A stretch of 64,000 bases of DNA from Leptospira jelokensis. Lineage in GTDB: Bacteria; Spirochaetota; Leptospiria; Leptospirales; Leptospiraceae. The stretch lies in the NCBI RefSeq assembly GCF_004769635.1, contig NZ_RQGH01000014.1, forward strand, positions 1-64,000, read 5' to 3'. Positions 16,741 to 26,038 of this stretch are shown here, one piece after another. Made by a program: the position numbers and the translations under genes. The notes beneath the pieces were generated by a model. That model saw only the letters and a program-made list of their open reading frames with translations. It had not been told where the DNA came from and did not search any database. Every line of letters begins with the position of its first letter. Position 1 is the stretch's first letter.

Positions 16741-17208
16741 ATGATCATCACACGGTTTTGTATACTTTTCATCTTAATTTTAGGACTTTTTTGCAAACAG
16801 GCGGAATCTTTTCCGTCTCAAACCAATACTCCTGAAATTATCTTTGGAAGTGTGGCTGACCGTGTTTTGAAATTGGAAATTGCAAACACTCCTTCCACTC
16901 GCGCGACGGGACTTATGTACCGCACAAAACTTGGGGAAGATGAAGGTATGTTATTTGTATTTCCAAAGGCTGAATATTTAAACTTTTGGATGAAAAACAC
17001 GCTCATCCCACTCTCAATTGGTTATTTTTCAGAAGATATGCGACTTTTAGAATCATTCGATATGAAACCGAATCAAACCGAAGAGATGTACAACTCAAGA
17101 AAACCAGCGATGTATGCACTTGAGGTCAACCAAGGTTGGTTTGCCAAACATAAAATTGGAAAGGATGCCGTCCTTACTTTAGAAAAGAAAGTTTCCGCAA
17201 AAGACTAA
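16741..17208 (+). CDS. DUF192 (UPF0127) family exported protein
   Basis: 155 aa. Residues 1-22 are a signal sequence with a possible lipobox (LGLFC). The mature part has the family hallmarks TRATGLMYRTKL, GMLFVFPKAEYLNFWMKNTLIPLSIGYF and ALEVNQGWFAKHKIGKD. The family is widespread, forms a small beta-barrel and has no established biochemical function. Placed 9 bases after the enoyl-CoA hydratase gene. Confidence 0.85.
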   Translation: MIITRFCILFILILGLFCKQAESFPSQTNTPEIIFGSVADRVLKLEIANTPSTRATGLMYRTKLGEDEGMLFVFPKAEYLNFWMKNTLIPLSIGYFSEDMRLLESFDMKPNQTEEMYNSRKPAMYALEVNQGWFAKHKIGKDAVLTLEKKVSAKD

Positions 17209-17260
17209 ATTTTCTCTTTTTACTTGAATCCTCTTATCAGGTTGTTTACCATTTCGAAGC

Positions 17261-19774
17261 ATGGTAGTCAACAACCCTCGTTTGATCAATTTATTATCCG
17301 AAGAACAAAAAGCCGATTTGGCTTCGATGGAAAAACAATTTGCTCACCACTTAGAATATACCATTGGAAAAAATCGTTATAATCTAAAAAACGAGGACAT
17401 CTACAAGGCTCTCGGTCATACCATACGCGACTTTCTCATCGACCGACTGAATTTTACACACGAACGATATAGAGAACAAAATCCTAAAAAAGTATTTTAT
17501 TTTTCCTTAGAGTTTTTAATGGGACGAACTCTAATGAATGCTCTCATCAATCTTGGTTTATATGAAACCATCCAAGAAATGTTACGTGGGATTGGCTTTG
17601 AACTAACAGATGTTTTAGAATTTGAAACAGATGCAGGCCTTGGGAATGGGGGACTTGGTCGTTTAGCCGCTTGTTTTTTAGATTCCATGGCCACTCTCAA
17701 TGTACCAGGATTTGGGTATGGGATTCGTTATGATTATGGAATCTTCAACCAAATCATCGCAAATGGAAGCCAACTCGAAATGCCAGACCATTGGGATGCA
17801 GACGGTGTTCCTTATGAAGTGGTGAGGTCTGATATTTCATTTTCCGTTGGTTTTTTTGGACATACTGAAACAAGAGTTTCTGGAAAAGGAAAAATCCAAC
17901 ATGATTGGGTGCCAGACGAAACGGTTTTGGCTTCTGCACATGACTATCCGATTCCAGGTTTTAACACGAGTACGGTGAACTACTTAAGGCTTTGGGCTGC
18001 AAAATCATCTGAAGAATTCAATTTAGATTATTTTAACCACGGCGATTATATGAAAGCCGTACAAGACAAATCGATTTCTGAAAATATTTCAAAAGTATTG
18101 TATCCCAATGATACCACCGAACAAGGAAAGGTGTTACGCCTCAAACAACAATACTTTATGGTGTGTGCTTCCCTCCAAGACATACTCATCCAATTCCGAG
18201 AGTTTAAATACAATTTGAAAGAACTCCCGGATTATATCGCCATCCAATTGAATGATACTCACCCAAGCATTGGCATTGCAGAACTGATGAGAATCTTATT
18301 AGACAATGAAGAAATGGATTGGGAACCAGCTTGGGAAATTGTCACAAAAGTATTTTCTTACACCAACCATACCGTATTACCTGAAGCTTTAGAGTCATGG
18401 AGAGTGGAATTATTTGAAAAATTATTACCAAGGCATTTGGAAATCATCTTTGAGATCAACCATCGTTTTTTAACTGAGGTTCGTAACAAAGGGATTTTAT
18501 CTGAAAACGAAATCCAACAAGTGAGTATCATCGAAGAAGGCAATGAAAAACGAGTGCGAATGGCAAACTTAGCCGTTATCGGATCCTATCGTGTGAATGG
18601 AGTTGCTGCCTTACACTCTGACCTGATCCAAAAAACGATTTTCCAAGCCTTTACCAAAGTGTTCCCTGAAAAATTTAATAACAAAACCAATGGAATCACG
18701 CCGAGGCGTTGGTTGTTACAATCCAACCCAAGTCTTGCCAACTTGATTTCCAAAAAGATTGGAAACGAATTTACAACCAATTTATACAAATTAAAGGACC
18801 TTGAGTCCTTTGTGGATGATGCTGATTTCCAAAATGATTGGAAACAGGTGAAATTCACCGCGAAAAATGAATTGGCTCGTATCATAAAAAGTGAAACGGG
18901 TATCACAATTGATCCCAATTCACTTATCGACGTACAAATCAAACGATTCCATGAATACAAACGACAACTTCTCAATATTTTACGAGTGATTGCCTTATAC
19001 CGTAGAATCAAAGAAAATCCCAATACGGAAATCACACCCCGTACTGTTGTATTTGGAGGAAAAGCTGCTCCAGGTTATTATATGGCCAAACTCATCATCA
19101 AACTCATTAATAATGTTGCTTGGGTTGTGAACCGAGATAAAGATGTGGCGGAACGATTAAAAGTGGTTTTTATCCCGAACTACCGAGTGAGCCTTGCCGA
19201 AAAAATCATCCCAGGTAGCAATTTGTCCGAACAAATTTCCACTGCAGGGACAGAGGCATCTGGCACCAGTAACATGAAATTTATGTTAAACGGTGCTTTG
19301 ACAATCGGAACTCTTGATGGAGCAAACGTTGAGATTTTGGAAGAAGTAGGGGCAGAAAATATTTACATCTTTGGGTTGCATACAGAAGAAGTATTTCGCA
19401 TAAAAGAAGCAGGTTACAATCCAGCAGATTTCATCCATAAAAATGAAGACTTGCACCGCATCCTCCTCATGATCCGTGAAAACTTTTTTTCGATGGGGGA
19501 ACCAGGGGTATTTGGTCCCATTTATGATAGTTTGTTTTACACGGACAATTACCTACTCATGGCTGATTTTACTTCTTATGACGAAACCCAAAACCGTGTG
19601 GCACATGACTTTTTGGACGAGACCACTTGGACTAAAAAATCCATCCTCAATGTGGCAAGATCGGGCAAGTTTTCCTCGGACCGAACCATCCGGGAGTATG
19701 CCAAGGAGATTTGGAAGGTCCCCCTACTTGACACAATTCCACCTCAAACTATCTACAAATTGCCACAAAACTGA
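17261..19774 (+). CDS. glgP: Glycogen/starch phosphorylase
   Basis: 837 aa, full length. It releases glucose-1-phosphate from alpha-1,4-glucans with PLP as cofactor. Hallmarks include the [19 protein letters not shown] glycine-rich stretch near residue 125, [38 protein letters not shown] and the PLP-lysine segment [21 protein letters not shown] possible promoter, TTGAAT at 17224 and TACCAT at 17247 with a 17-base spacer, ends 8 bases before the ATG. No Shine-Dalgarno is visible, so a very short leader or another start is possible. Confidence 0.95.
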   Translation: MVVNNPRLINLLSEEQKADLASMEKQFAHHLEYTIGKNRYNLKNEDIYKALGHTIRDFLIDRLNFTHERYREQNPKKVFYFSLEFLMGRTLMNALINLGLYETIQEMLRGIGFELTDVLEFETDAGLGNGGLGRLAACFLDSMATLNVPGFGYGIRYDYGIFNQIIANGSQLEMPDHWDADGVPYEVVRSDISFSVGFFGHTETRVSGKGKIQHDWVPDETVLASAHDYPIPGFNTSTVNYLRLWAAKSSEEFNLDYFNHGDYMKAVQDKSISENISKVLYPNDTTEQGKVLRLKQQYFMVCASLQDILIQFREFKYNLKELPDYIAIQLNDTHPSIGIAELMRILLDNEEMDWEPAWEIVTKVFSYTNHTVLPEALESWRVELFEKLLPRHLEIIFEINHRFLTEVRNKGILSENEIQQVSIIEEGNEKRVRMANLAVIGSYRVNGVAALHSDLIQKTIFQAFTKVFPEKFNNKTNGITPRRWLLQSNPSLANLISKKIGNEFTTNLYKLKDLESFVDDADFQNDWKQVKFTAKNELARIIKSETGITIDPNSLIDVQIKRFHEYKRQLLNILRVIALYRRIKENPNTEITPRTVVFGGKAAPGYYMAKLIIKLINNVAWVVNRDKDVAERLKVVFIPNYRVSLAEKIIPGSNLSEQISTAGTEASGTSNMKFMLNGALTIGTLDGANVEILEEVGAENIYIFGLHTEEVFRIKEAGYNPADFIHKNEDLHRILLMIRENFFSMGEPGVFGPIYDSLFYTDNYLLMADFTSYDETQNRVAHDFLDETTWTKKSILNVARSGKFSSDRTIREYAKEIWKVPLLDTIPPQTIYKLPQN

Positions 19775-19823
19775 ATCGACAACAGAGAAGAGAAGGATTA
19801 TCATTCCAAGGAAAGGGTTTCAA

Positions 19824-20294
19824 ATGAGTAAAGGTTATATTATATGTGTCGATGATGAAGTATCAGTGTTGGAAACGCTTGCGGAGCAACTACTGGCACG
19901 GTTTGGGGAATCCCATATCATCGAAACAGCGAGTAGTGCAGAAGAAGCGCTTTCTCTCATTGATGAAATCATAGGCAGTAACGATATCGTAGAACTCATC
20001 GTTTCCGACCAAGTGATGCCAGGAATGAAAGGGGATCGATTTTTGGAACAGGTACACCAACGCCTCCCAGATGCGATCAAAATCCTTCTTACGGGACAAG
20101 CGGGACTTGATTCGGCAATTTATGCCATCAACAATGGGGGACTCAGTCGGTATGTCGAAAAACCTTGGAACATTGAAGAACTCTCCAAAGACATCAAAGA
20201 CCTACTTGATAAATTTCGCCAAAATTTGGAAAACCAACACCTTATCCAAGCACTCAACCGTAGGATCCTCGAACTTGAGGCAAAACAAACGTAA
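19824..20294 (+). CDS. Stand-alone response regulator receiver
   Basis: 156 aa from the ATG at 19824. The frame is open upstream but that part lies within glgP. Receiver domain residues: Asp10-Asp11 in ICVDDE, phospho-acceptor Asp62 in [12 protein letters not shown], Thr in LLTGQA and the KPW form of the lysine motif. That pattern (DQxMPxM...LTG...KPW) is the one usually fused to HD-GYP or cyclase outputs, but here the protein ends in a ~25-residue helix. A kinase partner is not adjacent. The following HEAT-repeat gene overlaps its end. Confidence 0.85.
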   Translation: MSKGYIICVDDEVSVLETLAEQLLARFGESHIIETASSAEEALSLIDEIIGSNDIVELIVSDQVMPGMKGDRFLEQVHQRLPDAIKILLTGQAGLDSAIYAINNGGLSRYVEKPWNIEELSKDIKDLLDKFRQNLENQHLIQALNRRILELEAKQT

Positions 20295-21354
20295 TCAATT
20301 TTTTGGTTCCCTTTTCCTAATCTTCCTTTCTCTTTCGCCAGTCCTTGGGAAAGAGAAAGAACTCTCTCCTGAACAAATTTCCAAAAAAAAAGATGTACTT
20401 TCCAAAATGATACGTTATGGCACAAGCCAAGAACGAAAACAGGCATTAGGTGAACTTGTTCGTTTTCCAAAAGAAAGTGCAAACGACCTTTATGTTTTAG
20501 TTGGTGAACAATTAAAAACGGAAAAGGACATGGGGATGAAGATTGTCCTACTCAAAACGGTAGGAGACCTCGATTTAAAAGAAAACCATGAGACCATCAT
20601 TTCTCTTTTTGAAGATACAAATGAAGATGTGAACAAACAAGCTGTGACATCTGCCAAAAAAATGAAACTCACCGAAGCAACGAGTCCCCTCCTTGAAAAA
20701 GTAAAAAAAGAAGACTTCACTAAAAATTCCAATTCACTTGCTTTGTACATAAGCGCCCTCGGTGAATTGCCTGAAGGCAAAATGGCAGCTCCTTTTTTAG
20801 AAACAAAATTTCGGGAGAAGTTTAATAATCCTGACATTCGTGGTCAGATTGCACTTTATTTCGGAACTGTACTTTACCATGAAGCAGAATCTGCTCTCCT
20901 TGAAGTGGCGTTTGATGACATCCAACCAACAACCCTTCGTTGTTATTCAATGAATACTTTAGGTAAATTAAAATCCGACACAGCAAAACCTAAGTTATAT
21001 GAGCTTCTTGATTCACTAAAAAAAACATCAGGTAAATTGGACGCAAAAAAAGCCCAATCACTCAAAATTTATGCCATTGGTGCGTTAGTGACGATGGGAG
21101 ACAAAGAAGTATTCCAAGAACTAAATGAATTTGCTCGCGATGATGATAGTATGGTGAGGCTTCGTGCCATTGAATTTATGGGAAGTCTTAAAGACCCCAA
21201 AGCATTGGAACTTTTGGAATACAAACGGGATCGGGATCCAAGTCCCAAAGTTCAAAAAGCGGCTAAAAAAGCCATTGATATGATCAATGGAAAAGACAGT
21301 CCGTCAGAAGAAGAAAAACCAAATGAAGATAAGGTTGAAGAAGAACTCAAATGA
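20275..21354 (+). CDS. Exported HEAT-repeat protein
   Basis: About 359 aa from the TTG at 20275, which gives an N-terminus with basic residues followed by a signal peptide ([17 protein letters not shown]). The frame continues upstream inside the response-regulator gene, which is coding in another frame, so the longer version is unlikely. The mature part is alpha-helical with HEAT-like repeats: [21 protein letters not shown] and [19 protein letters not shown] are two clear units. The C-terminus is acidic. Such proteins act as scaffolds; no partner is evident. Confidence 0.7.
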   Translation: MRQNKRNQFFGSLFLIFLSLSPVLGKEKELSPEQISKKKDVLSKMIRYGTSQERKQALGELVRFPKESANDLYVLVGEQLKTEKDMGMKIVLLKTVGDLDLKENHETIISLFEDTNEDVNKQAVTSAKKMKLTEATSPLLEKVKKEDFTKNSNSLALYISALGELPEGKMAAPFLETKFREKFNNPDIRGQIALYFGTVLYHEAESALLEVAFDDIQPTTLRCYSMNTLGKLKSDTAKPKLYELLDSLKKTSGKLDAKKAQSLKIYAIGALVTMGDKEVFQELNEFARDDDSMVRLRAIEFMGSLKDPKALELLEYKRDRDPSPKVQKAAKKAIDMINGKDSPSEEEKPNEDKVEEELK

Positions 21355-21923
21355 AGTGGGAAGAGAACCAAAGAAAAAAAGGTTTTGATTGGCGATTCCA
21401 TCACTTGAGGAATGCCTTTCCTCCTTTCCAATACAAAGTTCCTTTTTTATTGTATTTTTGCTTTTTTGTTTTTTTTACGACTGTCATCCATTCAGAAACA
21501 GATTCTAAATACACTGGACCAATTTCGAGATCCGAAAAACGCATCTTAGATGGAAAATTAGAGTATGAAAAAACAGGCAATTTCCCTTTGGAATGGAAAT
21601 TGTATTTTAAGGCCAAACAAGGGGACTTTGTTGTATTTTATGATCTCAATGGGGATGAAATCCATTTCCGATACAGACGTAATAAATTTGATTCGGATGG
21701 AGAATTTTTTGTGAAGGATCTTTTTGTAGGGAATCCATACCTTGTGAAAGGGAAATGGATTGGGTATTATTTTTATGCCGTAGATGAAAGGGGAAAACGT
21801 TCCTCACTCCCCACACCCAAAAAACTTCCTGGAGAAAAAAAAGAAATCATTGAGAAACAATCGATACCCATCTTCCAATTAAAAGAATACACTGAAATCA
21901 GAACGGATGATTTGTTCTATTAA
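21351..21923 (+). CDS. Hypothetical protein with N-terminal membrane segment
   Basis: 190 aa. The start overlaps the stop of the HEAT-repeat gene (ATGA). After ~28 basic/aromatic residues comes one hydrophobic segment (VPFLLYFCFFVFFTTVI), so the protein is probably a signal-anchored or secreted periplasmic protein. The rest contains an FVVFYDLNGDEIHFRYRR region, reminiscent of a beta-sandwich fold. I do not recognise a family. Co-transcription with the HEAT-repeat protein suggests a joint envelope role, but that is inference. Confidence 0.55.
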   Translation: MKWEENQRKKGFDWRFHHLRNAFPPFQYKVPFLLYFCFFVFFTTVIHSETDSKYTGPISRSEKRILDGKLEYEKTGNFPLEWKLYFKAKQGDFVVFYDLNGDEIHFRYRRNKFDSDGEFFVKDLFVGNPYLVKGKWIGYYFYAVDERGKRSSLPTPKKLPGEKKEIIEKQSIPIFQLKEYTEIRTDDLFY

Positions 21924-21931
21924 CCAATTGA

Positions 21932-23488
21932 TTATATCTCGAAACGTTGTAAAAACTGAAAATTGATAAATAAAATAGGATTTGGACTTTCTTCTTTTTT
22001 CGAATAACTCACATTCAGCGACATAAAAGAACTTACGAATTTTATTTTTAGAATCTCTTCTCTATCTGATAAATTGATATTGAAGTCTGATGCATATGTC
22101 CAGTTTTCAAACCAAGATCGTGTATAGAAGTTTCCTTCCCGAAAGAGTGCACTCAGTTCTATGAGTTGACCAGAGGAGATTGGAATGGCAATTTTCCCTT
22201 CCCACTGGCCTCTTTTTTCTCTTGCTTCAAAACCGATTGAAATAACTGTTTTTTCTTTCCTCCATTCATAAATAACAGCCCTTCCCAGTTCCTCAAACTG
22301 GTAATTCCCACGTTCACTATATTTCCGGTACCGGTACAAAAGATTCCCCCAATTTGAGGCGAACAATGGGAAAAAAACAGAAGAACCTGTTTCATAACGA
22401 TGGCCTTCCAAGGAAGAAAGTCCTTCGCCACCAAATAGGTGTTTGTAACTTCCTCTCGCATATCCCAAAGTTTGTGGAATTTCAGGTCTCAATTCACCAT
22501 TGGCGACATTCCCATACAGTAGAGGAGAGTCTCTGTAAATTGTAGAATCAAAAAAATAAACAGAGTCTTTGGATTCTGATTTTATGTACAAAAATCCCAC
22601 AGTTTCTTTTTTATCAAAAATAGATTCGGATTGGATGCGATGGTTTCCAAAGGATTCAAATTGATATGTATCGTTCACAAACAAACTAGATTTTTGACCA
22701 CCGGGTGACCAAACTCCCGCGTAACTATTATTCGGTGAATTGAAATAGAAGCCCGGATGATGAGAAAAACCATTCGCAAAAAAACTACCGAACTCTCTTT
22801 TTTTCCCTTCATAGGGGAGTTTGATCCCAAAGAAATGAGAACTTTGTAGGGGTTGGGGGAGGGGGGATCCTGGTCTGTCCAACTGCGAATAAAAATTTGG
22901 ATCTTTGTCGAAGTAAAAATGTGGGATGGGTTTGTAACGACTGCCGGAAGTGAACCGGTAGGATTGTTTTGTGAAATCAACCCCATACAAAAACTGTTCA
23001 TCCCGTTTTTCTAAAACATACCTGTTACCGTTTTGATTTCCACCGACGCAAACCGTAGAATGATTTTTTTCCTCAATTGGCAAATTGCGGACATCAAGGT
23101 TTTGGGTACCTAGGCCTACAAAGACTCCATCAGTCGGCGTTTCGTTCGTTTGGTTCGGATGCAGGTTTCCTTTTGTCGTTCGAGCCAATTCGTTCTTCGT
23201 AGGTTTTTTCGGCGGTGGTTCGGATTTGGGTGACTTTGGGTAACTCAAACGAAAGACTTTCCAAACTTTGGAGACAAGTTTTGCATCATTTCCCTTTAGG
23301 GAACGTTTCCAATCGAGAAAGGATTCGCGGGAAAGCTTCAGATTTTCCTTCCATTCGGCTACCAATTTGGGAGAGAGACCTTGTGTGAGTAATTCCTGAA
23401 CGGAAACGTCTTTTGGAGTTTTTTCGCCAGCAAACAATGACTGTACGAAGAATAACCACAAAAAAAGCGTTTTTTTCTGCCAATCCAC
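21932..23488 (-). CDS. Putative surface beta-barrel protein
   Basis: 518 aa from a GTG start with no clear ribosome-binding site. A signal peptide (KTLFLWLFFVQSLFAG) is followed by a helical region (25-75) and a Lys/Pro-rich linker (SPKSEPPPKKPTKNE). About 390 residues rich in aromatic and alternating polar residues come next, such as YRFTSGSRYKPIPHFYF and WGNLLYRYRKYSERGNYQF. The C-terminus FLQRFEI is strand-like but lacks a final Phe. It looks like an outer-membrane barrel preceded by a periplasmic domain. No family recognised. Convergent with the preceding gene and separated by 8 bases. Confidence 0.5.
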   Translation of the reverse strand: MDWQKKTLFLWLFFVQSLFAGEKTPKDVSVQELLTQGLSPKLVAEWKENLKLSRESFLDWKRSLKGNDAKLVSKVWKVFRLSYPKSPKSEPPPKKPTKNELARTTKGNLHPNQTNETPTDGVFVGLGTQNLDVRNLPIEEKNHSTVCVGGNQNGNRYVLEKRDEQFLYGVDFTKQSYRFTSGSRYKPIPHFYFDKDPNFYSQLDRPGSPLPQPLQSSHFFGIKLPYEGKKREFGSFFANGFSHHPGFYFNSPNNSYAGVWSPGGQKSSLFVNDTYQFESFGNHRIQSESIFDKKETVGFLYIKSESKDSVYFFDSTIYRDSPLLYGNVANGELRPEIPQTLGYARGSYKHLFGGEGLSSLEGHRYETGSSVFFPLFASNWGNLLYRYRKYSERGNYQFEELGRAVIYEWRKEKTVISIGFEAREKRGQWEGKIAIPISSGQLIELSALFREGNFYTRSWFENWTYASDFNINLSDREEILKIKFVSSFMSLNVSYSKKEESPNPILFINFQFLQRFEI

Positions 23489-23616
23489 CAGGATGGGGGT
23501 CAGATTTTTTGGATTTTTTCCTTCATTCCGTTTGCTTTTTTTCTAAAAAGGGACATATTCCTTAGGAAGAGCGAAAAAAATTCCAACTTGGGGCGGGTTT
23601 TGTCCCATACGAATGC

Positions 23617-23640
23617 TAAATTGTTAATACAAACCGATAA
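23617..23640 (+). promoter_or_regulatory. Candidate sigma-28 (FliA)-type promoter
   Basis: TAAA at 23617-23620 and ACCGATAA at 23633-23640. The -10 element matches seven of eight bases of the flagellar sigma-28 consensus GCCGATAA, but the spacer is 12 bases instead of the usual 15. If used, transcription would start near 23647 and leave a leader of about 118 bases before the 71-aa gene. A FliA gene is present at 34884-35684. Confidence 0.35.
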
Positions 23641-23659
23641 AAGCGTGAAAAAAACATTG

Positions 23660-23682
23660 ACTTAACTTCTCATATGTTAAGT
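23660..23682. repeat. Perfect 7-bp inverted repeat (possible operator)
   Basis: ACTTAAC and GTTAAGT separated by 9 bases. The arms lie about one helical turn and a half apart centre to centre, a spacing typical of dimeric repressor sites. No T-run follows, so a terminator is unlikely. Confidence 0.45.
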
Positions 23683-23686
23683 AGTG

Positions 23687-23700
23687 TAAACAAGCGTTTA
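23687..23700. repeat. Perfect 5-bp inverted repeat
   Basis: TAAAC-AAGC-GTTTA, five bases after the previous inverted repeat. It could be a second operator half-pair or a small leader hairpin. The repeat is short, so chance is possible. Confidence 0.3.
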
Positions 23701-23764
23701 GTATATTATTGGTATTATTTTTTAGTTTTATGTCGTCTAACTAGATGACGGGGAGGAAAAACCT

Positions 23765-23980
23765 ATGATCGTTCGATCCATCCAACAACCCGCTTATAAC
23801 CGCCACAAGGATACTGGGCTTCCAGGCCAAGGTCCTAAAAAGGGATTTGCCCAAAACCAATCGGAGAAAACTTTCGAAGAGTACCTTATGGAAGCATTCC
23901 AAGGAGAGGTAGTCCAAAAAGGAAATTGGGTATCACCCCAACTCTCTGACTTAGGGAAAAAGAACCTAAAGAAGATGTGA
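23765..23980 (+). CDS. Small soluble protein of unknown function (71 aa)
   Basis: A strong ribosome-binding site (GGGGAGG, 9 bases before the ATG) and the long leader support it as a real gene. The protein is basic at both ends with a short acidic helix in the middle (KTFEEYLMEAFQGEVV), and has no signal peptide, cysteines or membrane segment. No family is recognised. The candidate sigma-28 promoter upstream would make it a flagellum-associated gene, but this is inference. It is followed after 56 bases by the polysaccharide-export permease gene. Confidence 0.6.
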   Translation: MIVRSIQQPAYNRHKDTGLPGQGPKKGFAQNQSEKTFEEYLMEAFQGEVVQKGNWVSPQLSDLGKKNLKKM

Positions 23981-24036
23981 TTCCCATTCCCTGGTTTCTG
24001 GTCTAGAATCAGTTCCCAGGGGCCGACAATCAAAGT

Positions 24037-24786
24037 ATGGAGAAACTTTCCATACTTTGGGCCCTCGTTCGGCGTGACTATGCTCTGCAATATGCAGGTT
24101 CCTTTTTGGGAATCTCCTGGATGTTTTTGCAGAACCTAGTACTGATTAGTTTGTACGCCCTCGTCTTCCTTGTCCTCAATCTCAAAGAACCCTCCACCCA
24201 AGAGGACTTCACCGCCTATTTACTCACAGGCCTTCTCTTTTGGATCCCCATCCAGGAACTCCTCGTCCGAGGCACAGGCATCCTCACGGACAATCGTTCT
24301 TTACTCAAACGGTCAAGCCTTGGCATCAATTTGTTTTTGTGGATACCGTATGTCCAATTTTTGATCCATAGTTTTGTCACGTCCATCCCAGTGTTTCTCT
24401 ATTTGGCATATTCTGGAAAACTTAGGTTTTCAGGAGTTGTATTTGGTTATTTGGTCCTTGTGTCATCGGGATTGTATCTGATGTTACTCCTCCATTATCT
24501 TTCTCGTTTAAATATTTTATTAAAAGACATTTCGCCTTTAATTCGTTTGGTGAGCCAATTGATTTTTTGGGGTATCCCTGTATTGTACTATCCCACTGGT
24601 TATTTGAAACAATGGAATGAATGGAACCCTTTCACCATTCCCTTGGATGTATTTCGTACGTCGGTGATCTTTGGGTTTCAGGCACAATTTGATTGGTTTC
24701 ACATCCTTCCGTTTCTATTTTTCTTTTTTCTTGTTTATTTACTTGCGAAAAGAAAATTCCAATCTGTGATTTTGGACCACCTCTAA
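24037..24786 (+). CDS. ABC transporter permease for polysaccharide export (Wzm-like)
   Basis: 249 aa with six hydrophobic segments, matching the ABC-2 family. The N-terminus (LVRRDYALQYAGSFLGISWMFLQ) carries the RD-(x)-YAGS-LG-W pattern of Wzm/KpsM/TagG-type permeases. Immediately downstream is its ATPase, six bases away. The pair exports a cell-surface or O-antigen-type polysaccharide across the inner membrane; UDP-glucose dehydrogenase follows, so the glycan may contain glucuronic acid or a derivative. Confidence 0.9.
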   Translation: MEKLSILWALVRRDYALQYAGSFLGISWMFLQNLVLISLYALVFLVLNLKEPSTQEDFTAYLLTGLLFWIPIQELLVRGTGILTDNRSLLKRSSLGINLFLWIPYVQFLIHSFVTSIPVFLYLAYSGKLRFSGVVFGYLVLVSSGLYLMLLLHYLSRLNILLKDISPLIRLVSQLIFWGIPVLYYPTGYLKQWNEWNPFTIPLDVFRTSVIFGFQAQFDWFHILPFLFFFFLVYLLAKRKFQSVILDHL

Positions 24787-24792
24787 TCTAAG

Positions 24793-25980
24793 ATGGTTTC
24801 CGTTTTCATTGAAAATCTTTCTAAGGATTACCATGGATTTTCAAAACCTTGGAAAAGGATCATTGCTGGACTCAGTTTTGGATATTTTGGCGTAGATTCT
24901 AAATTCACCGCCATACGTTCGTTAGACTTAAAAATCAAACCAGGCGAAATTGTTGGAATCATTGGTCGAAATGGAGCAGGGAAATCCACTCTGTTAAAAC
25001 TGATCACAGGAGTGATCCAAAAAGACAAAGGTACCCTGCAAGTGAATGGAACCGTGCGCGCCCTTTTGGAACTTAGCGTGGGTTTTAATCCGGAACTTTC
25101 TGGTGAGGAGAATGTGTACTTTAATGGTCTTGTTTGGGGATACAAACCTTCCGAAATCAAATCACTTGCGGATTTTATTTTTGCTTTTTCCGAATTAGAA
25201 GAGTTTCGGAATACACCTTTAAAAAATTATAGCTCTGGGATGGCGATGCGACTCGGATTCAGTTTGGCAACAGCCAAACGCCCCGATATCCTTATCGTCG
25301 ATGAAGCGTTAGCCGTTGGTGATGCCAGTTTCCAACAAAAATGTTTGAAACGGATCAAAGAATTTTCAGACAAAGGATCTTCCATTTTGGTTGTGAGCCA
25401 TGACTTAGGGCTTGTCTCCTATTTTTGTACCCGCGCTGTCCTTTTGGAGAAGGGGGAACTTCTGTATGACGGACAACCAAAAGACACCATTGAAAGATAC
25501 ATGTTTGTCCTTTCAGGCGATGCAAAACGTATTGAGACAAACTCTAGCCATCCCAATCTCAATTTGTTTGTACAAATGCAAAATGAAACCGGTGTTCGGT
25601 CCGAGATTTTTTTCATCGGAAGAAAGGCAGAGCTCCTCGTTGCCTTCGAACCCCATTTTGATACGGAAGGGGCAACGGTTGGATTCCATATCGACAACGA
25701 AAAAGGAATTCGGATTTTCGGGACCAATACCCATCTTTTGGGGAACCGCCAATGGAGCCTGCAAAAAGGGAAACGTTATTCTGTGCGATTCCAATTCCCC
25801 ATCCAATTTGGACCTGGAAAATACAGTGTGGGCATTTCGATCCACAAGGGTGAGTCTCACATCGAAGGAAGTTTTTTCTGGAGTGAGTCGATTTTAGATT
25901 TCGAAGTCGAACAAGGCCAAATCCAAAAATTTGTAGGGGTTTGCCACCTACCTACCGAATTCCAAATCCAAGAAGGTTAG
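24793..25980 (+). CDS. Polysaccharide ABC exporter ATP-binding protein (Wzt-like)
   Basis: 395 aa. The ATPase domain (1-250) has Walker A GRNGAGKSTLL, signature YSSGMAMRLGF, Walker B ILIVDEAL and the H-loop SHD. About 140 extra C-terminal residues (from ~255) form a beta-rich domain like the Wzt carbohydrate-binding module that recognises the modified end of the glycan before export. The presence of that module suggests O-antigen-style chain-end recognition instead of a KpsT-like ATPase. Partner permease immediately upstream. Confidence 0.9.
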   Translation: MVSVFIENLSKDYHGFSKPWKRIIAGLSFGYFGVDSKFTAIRSLDLKIKPGEIVGIIGRNGAGKSTLLKLITGVIQKDKGTLQVNGTVRALLELSVGFNPELSGEENVYFNGLVWGYKPSEIKSLADFIFAFSELEEFRNTPLKNYSSGMAMRLGFSLATAKRPDILIVDEALAVGDASFQQKCLKRIKEFSDKGSSILVVSHDLGLVSYFCTRAVLLEKGELLYDGQPKDTIERYMFVLSGDAKRIETNSSHPNLNLFVQMQNETGVRSEIFFIGRKAELLVAFEPHFDTEGATVGFHIDNEKGIRIFGTNTHLLGNRQWSLQKGKRYSVRFQFPIQFGPGKYSVGISIHKGESHIEGSFFWSESILDFEVEQGQIQKFVGVCHLPTEFQIQEG

Positions 25981-26038
25981 AGCGAGTCAAAAGAAAAACA
26001 GTTTCCTTTTCGGTGAAAATTGAAACTCTGGAAATCCT

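Larger units (their letters stand above)
23489..23764 (+). other. 276-base divergent intergenic region with several candidate signals
   Basis: No gene is visible here. The region lies between the barrel protein (-) and the 71-aa protein (+). It contains a CCGATAA element at 23634-23640, two perfect inverted repeats at 23660-23682 and 23687-23700, an imperfect hairpin just before the start codon (around 23733-23750) and a strong ribosome-binding site (GGGGAGG). Confidence 0.6.

Noticed and set aside
19476..19823. N-terminal extension of the receiver at 19824
   Set aside because: It lies entirely within glgP in another frame, and the receiver domain starts at 19824.
20071..20274. Longer N-terminus for the HEAT-repeat protein
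   Set aside because: It overlaps the response-regulator gene heavily; the TTG at 20275 gives a normal signal peptide.
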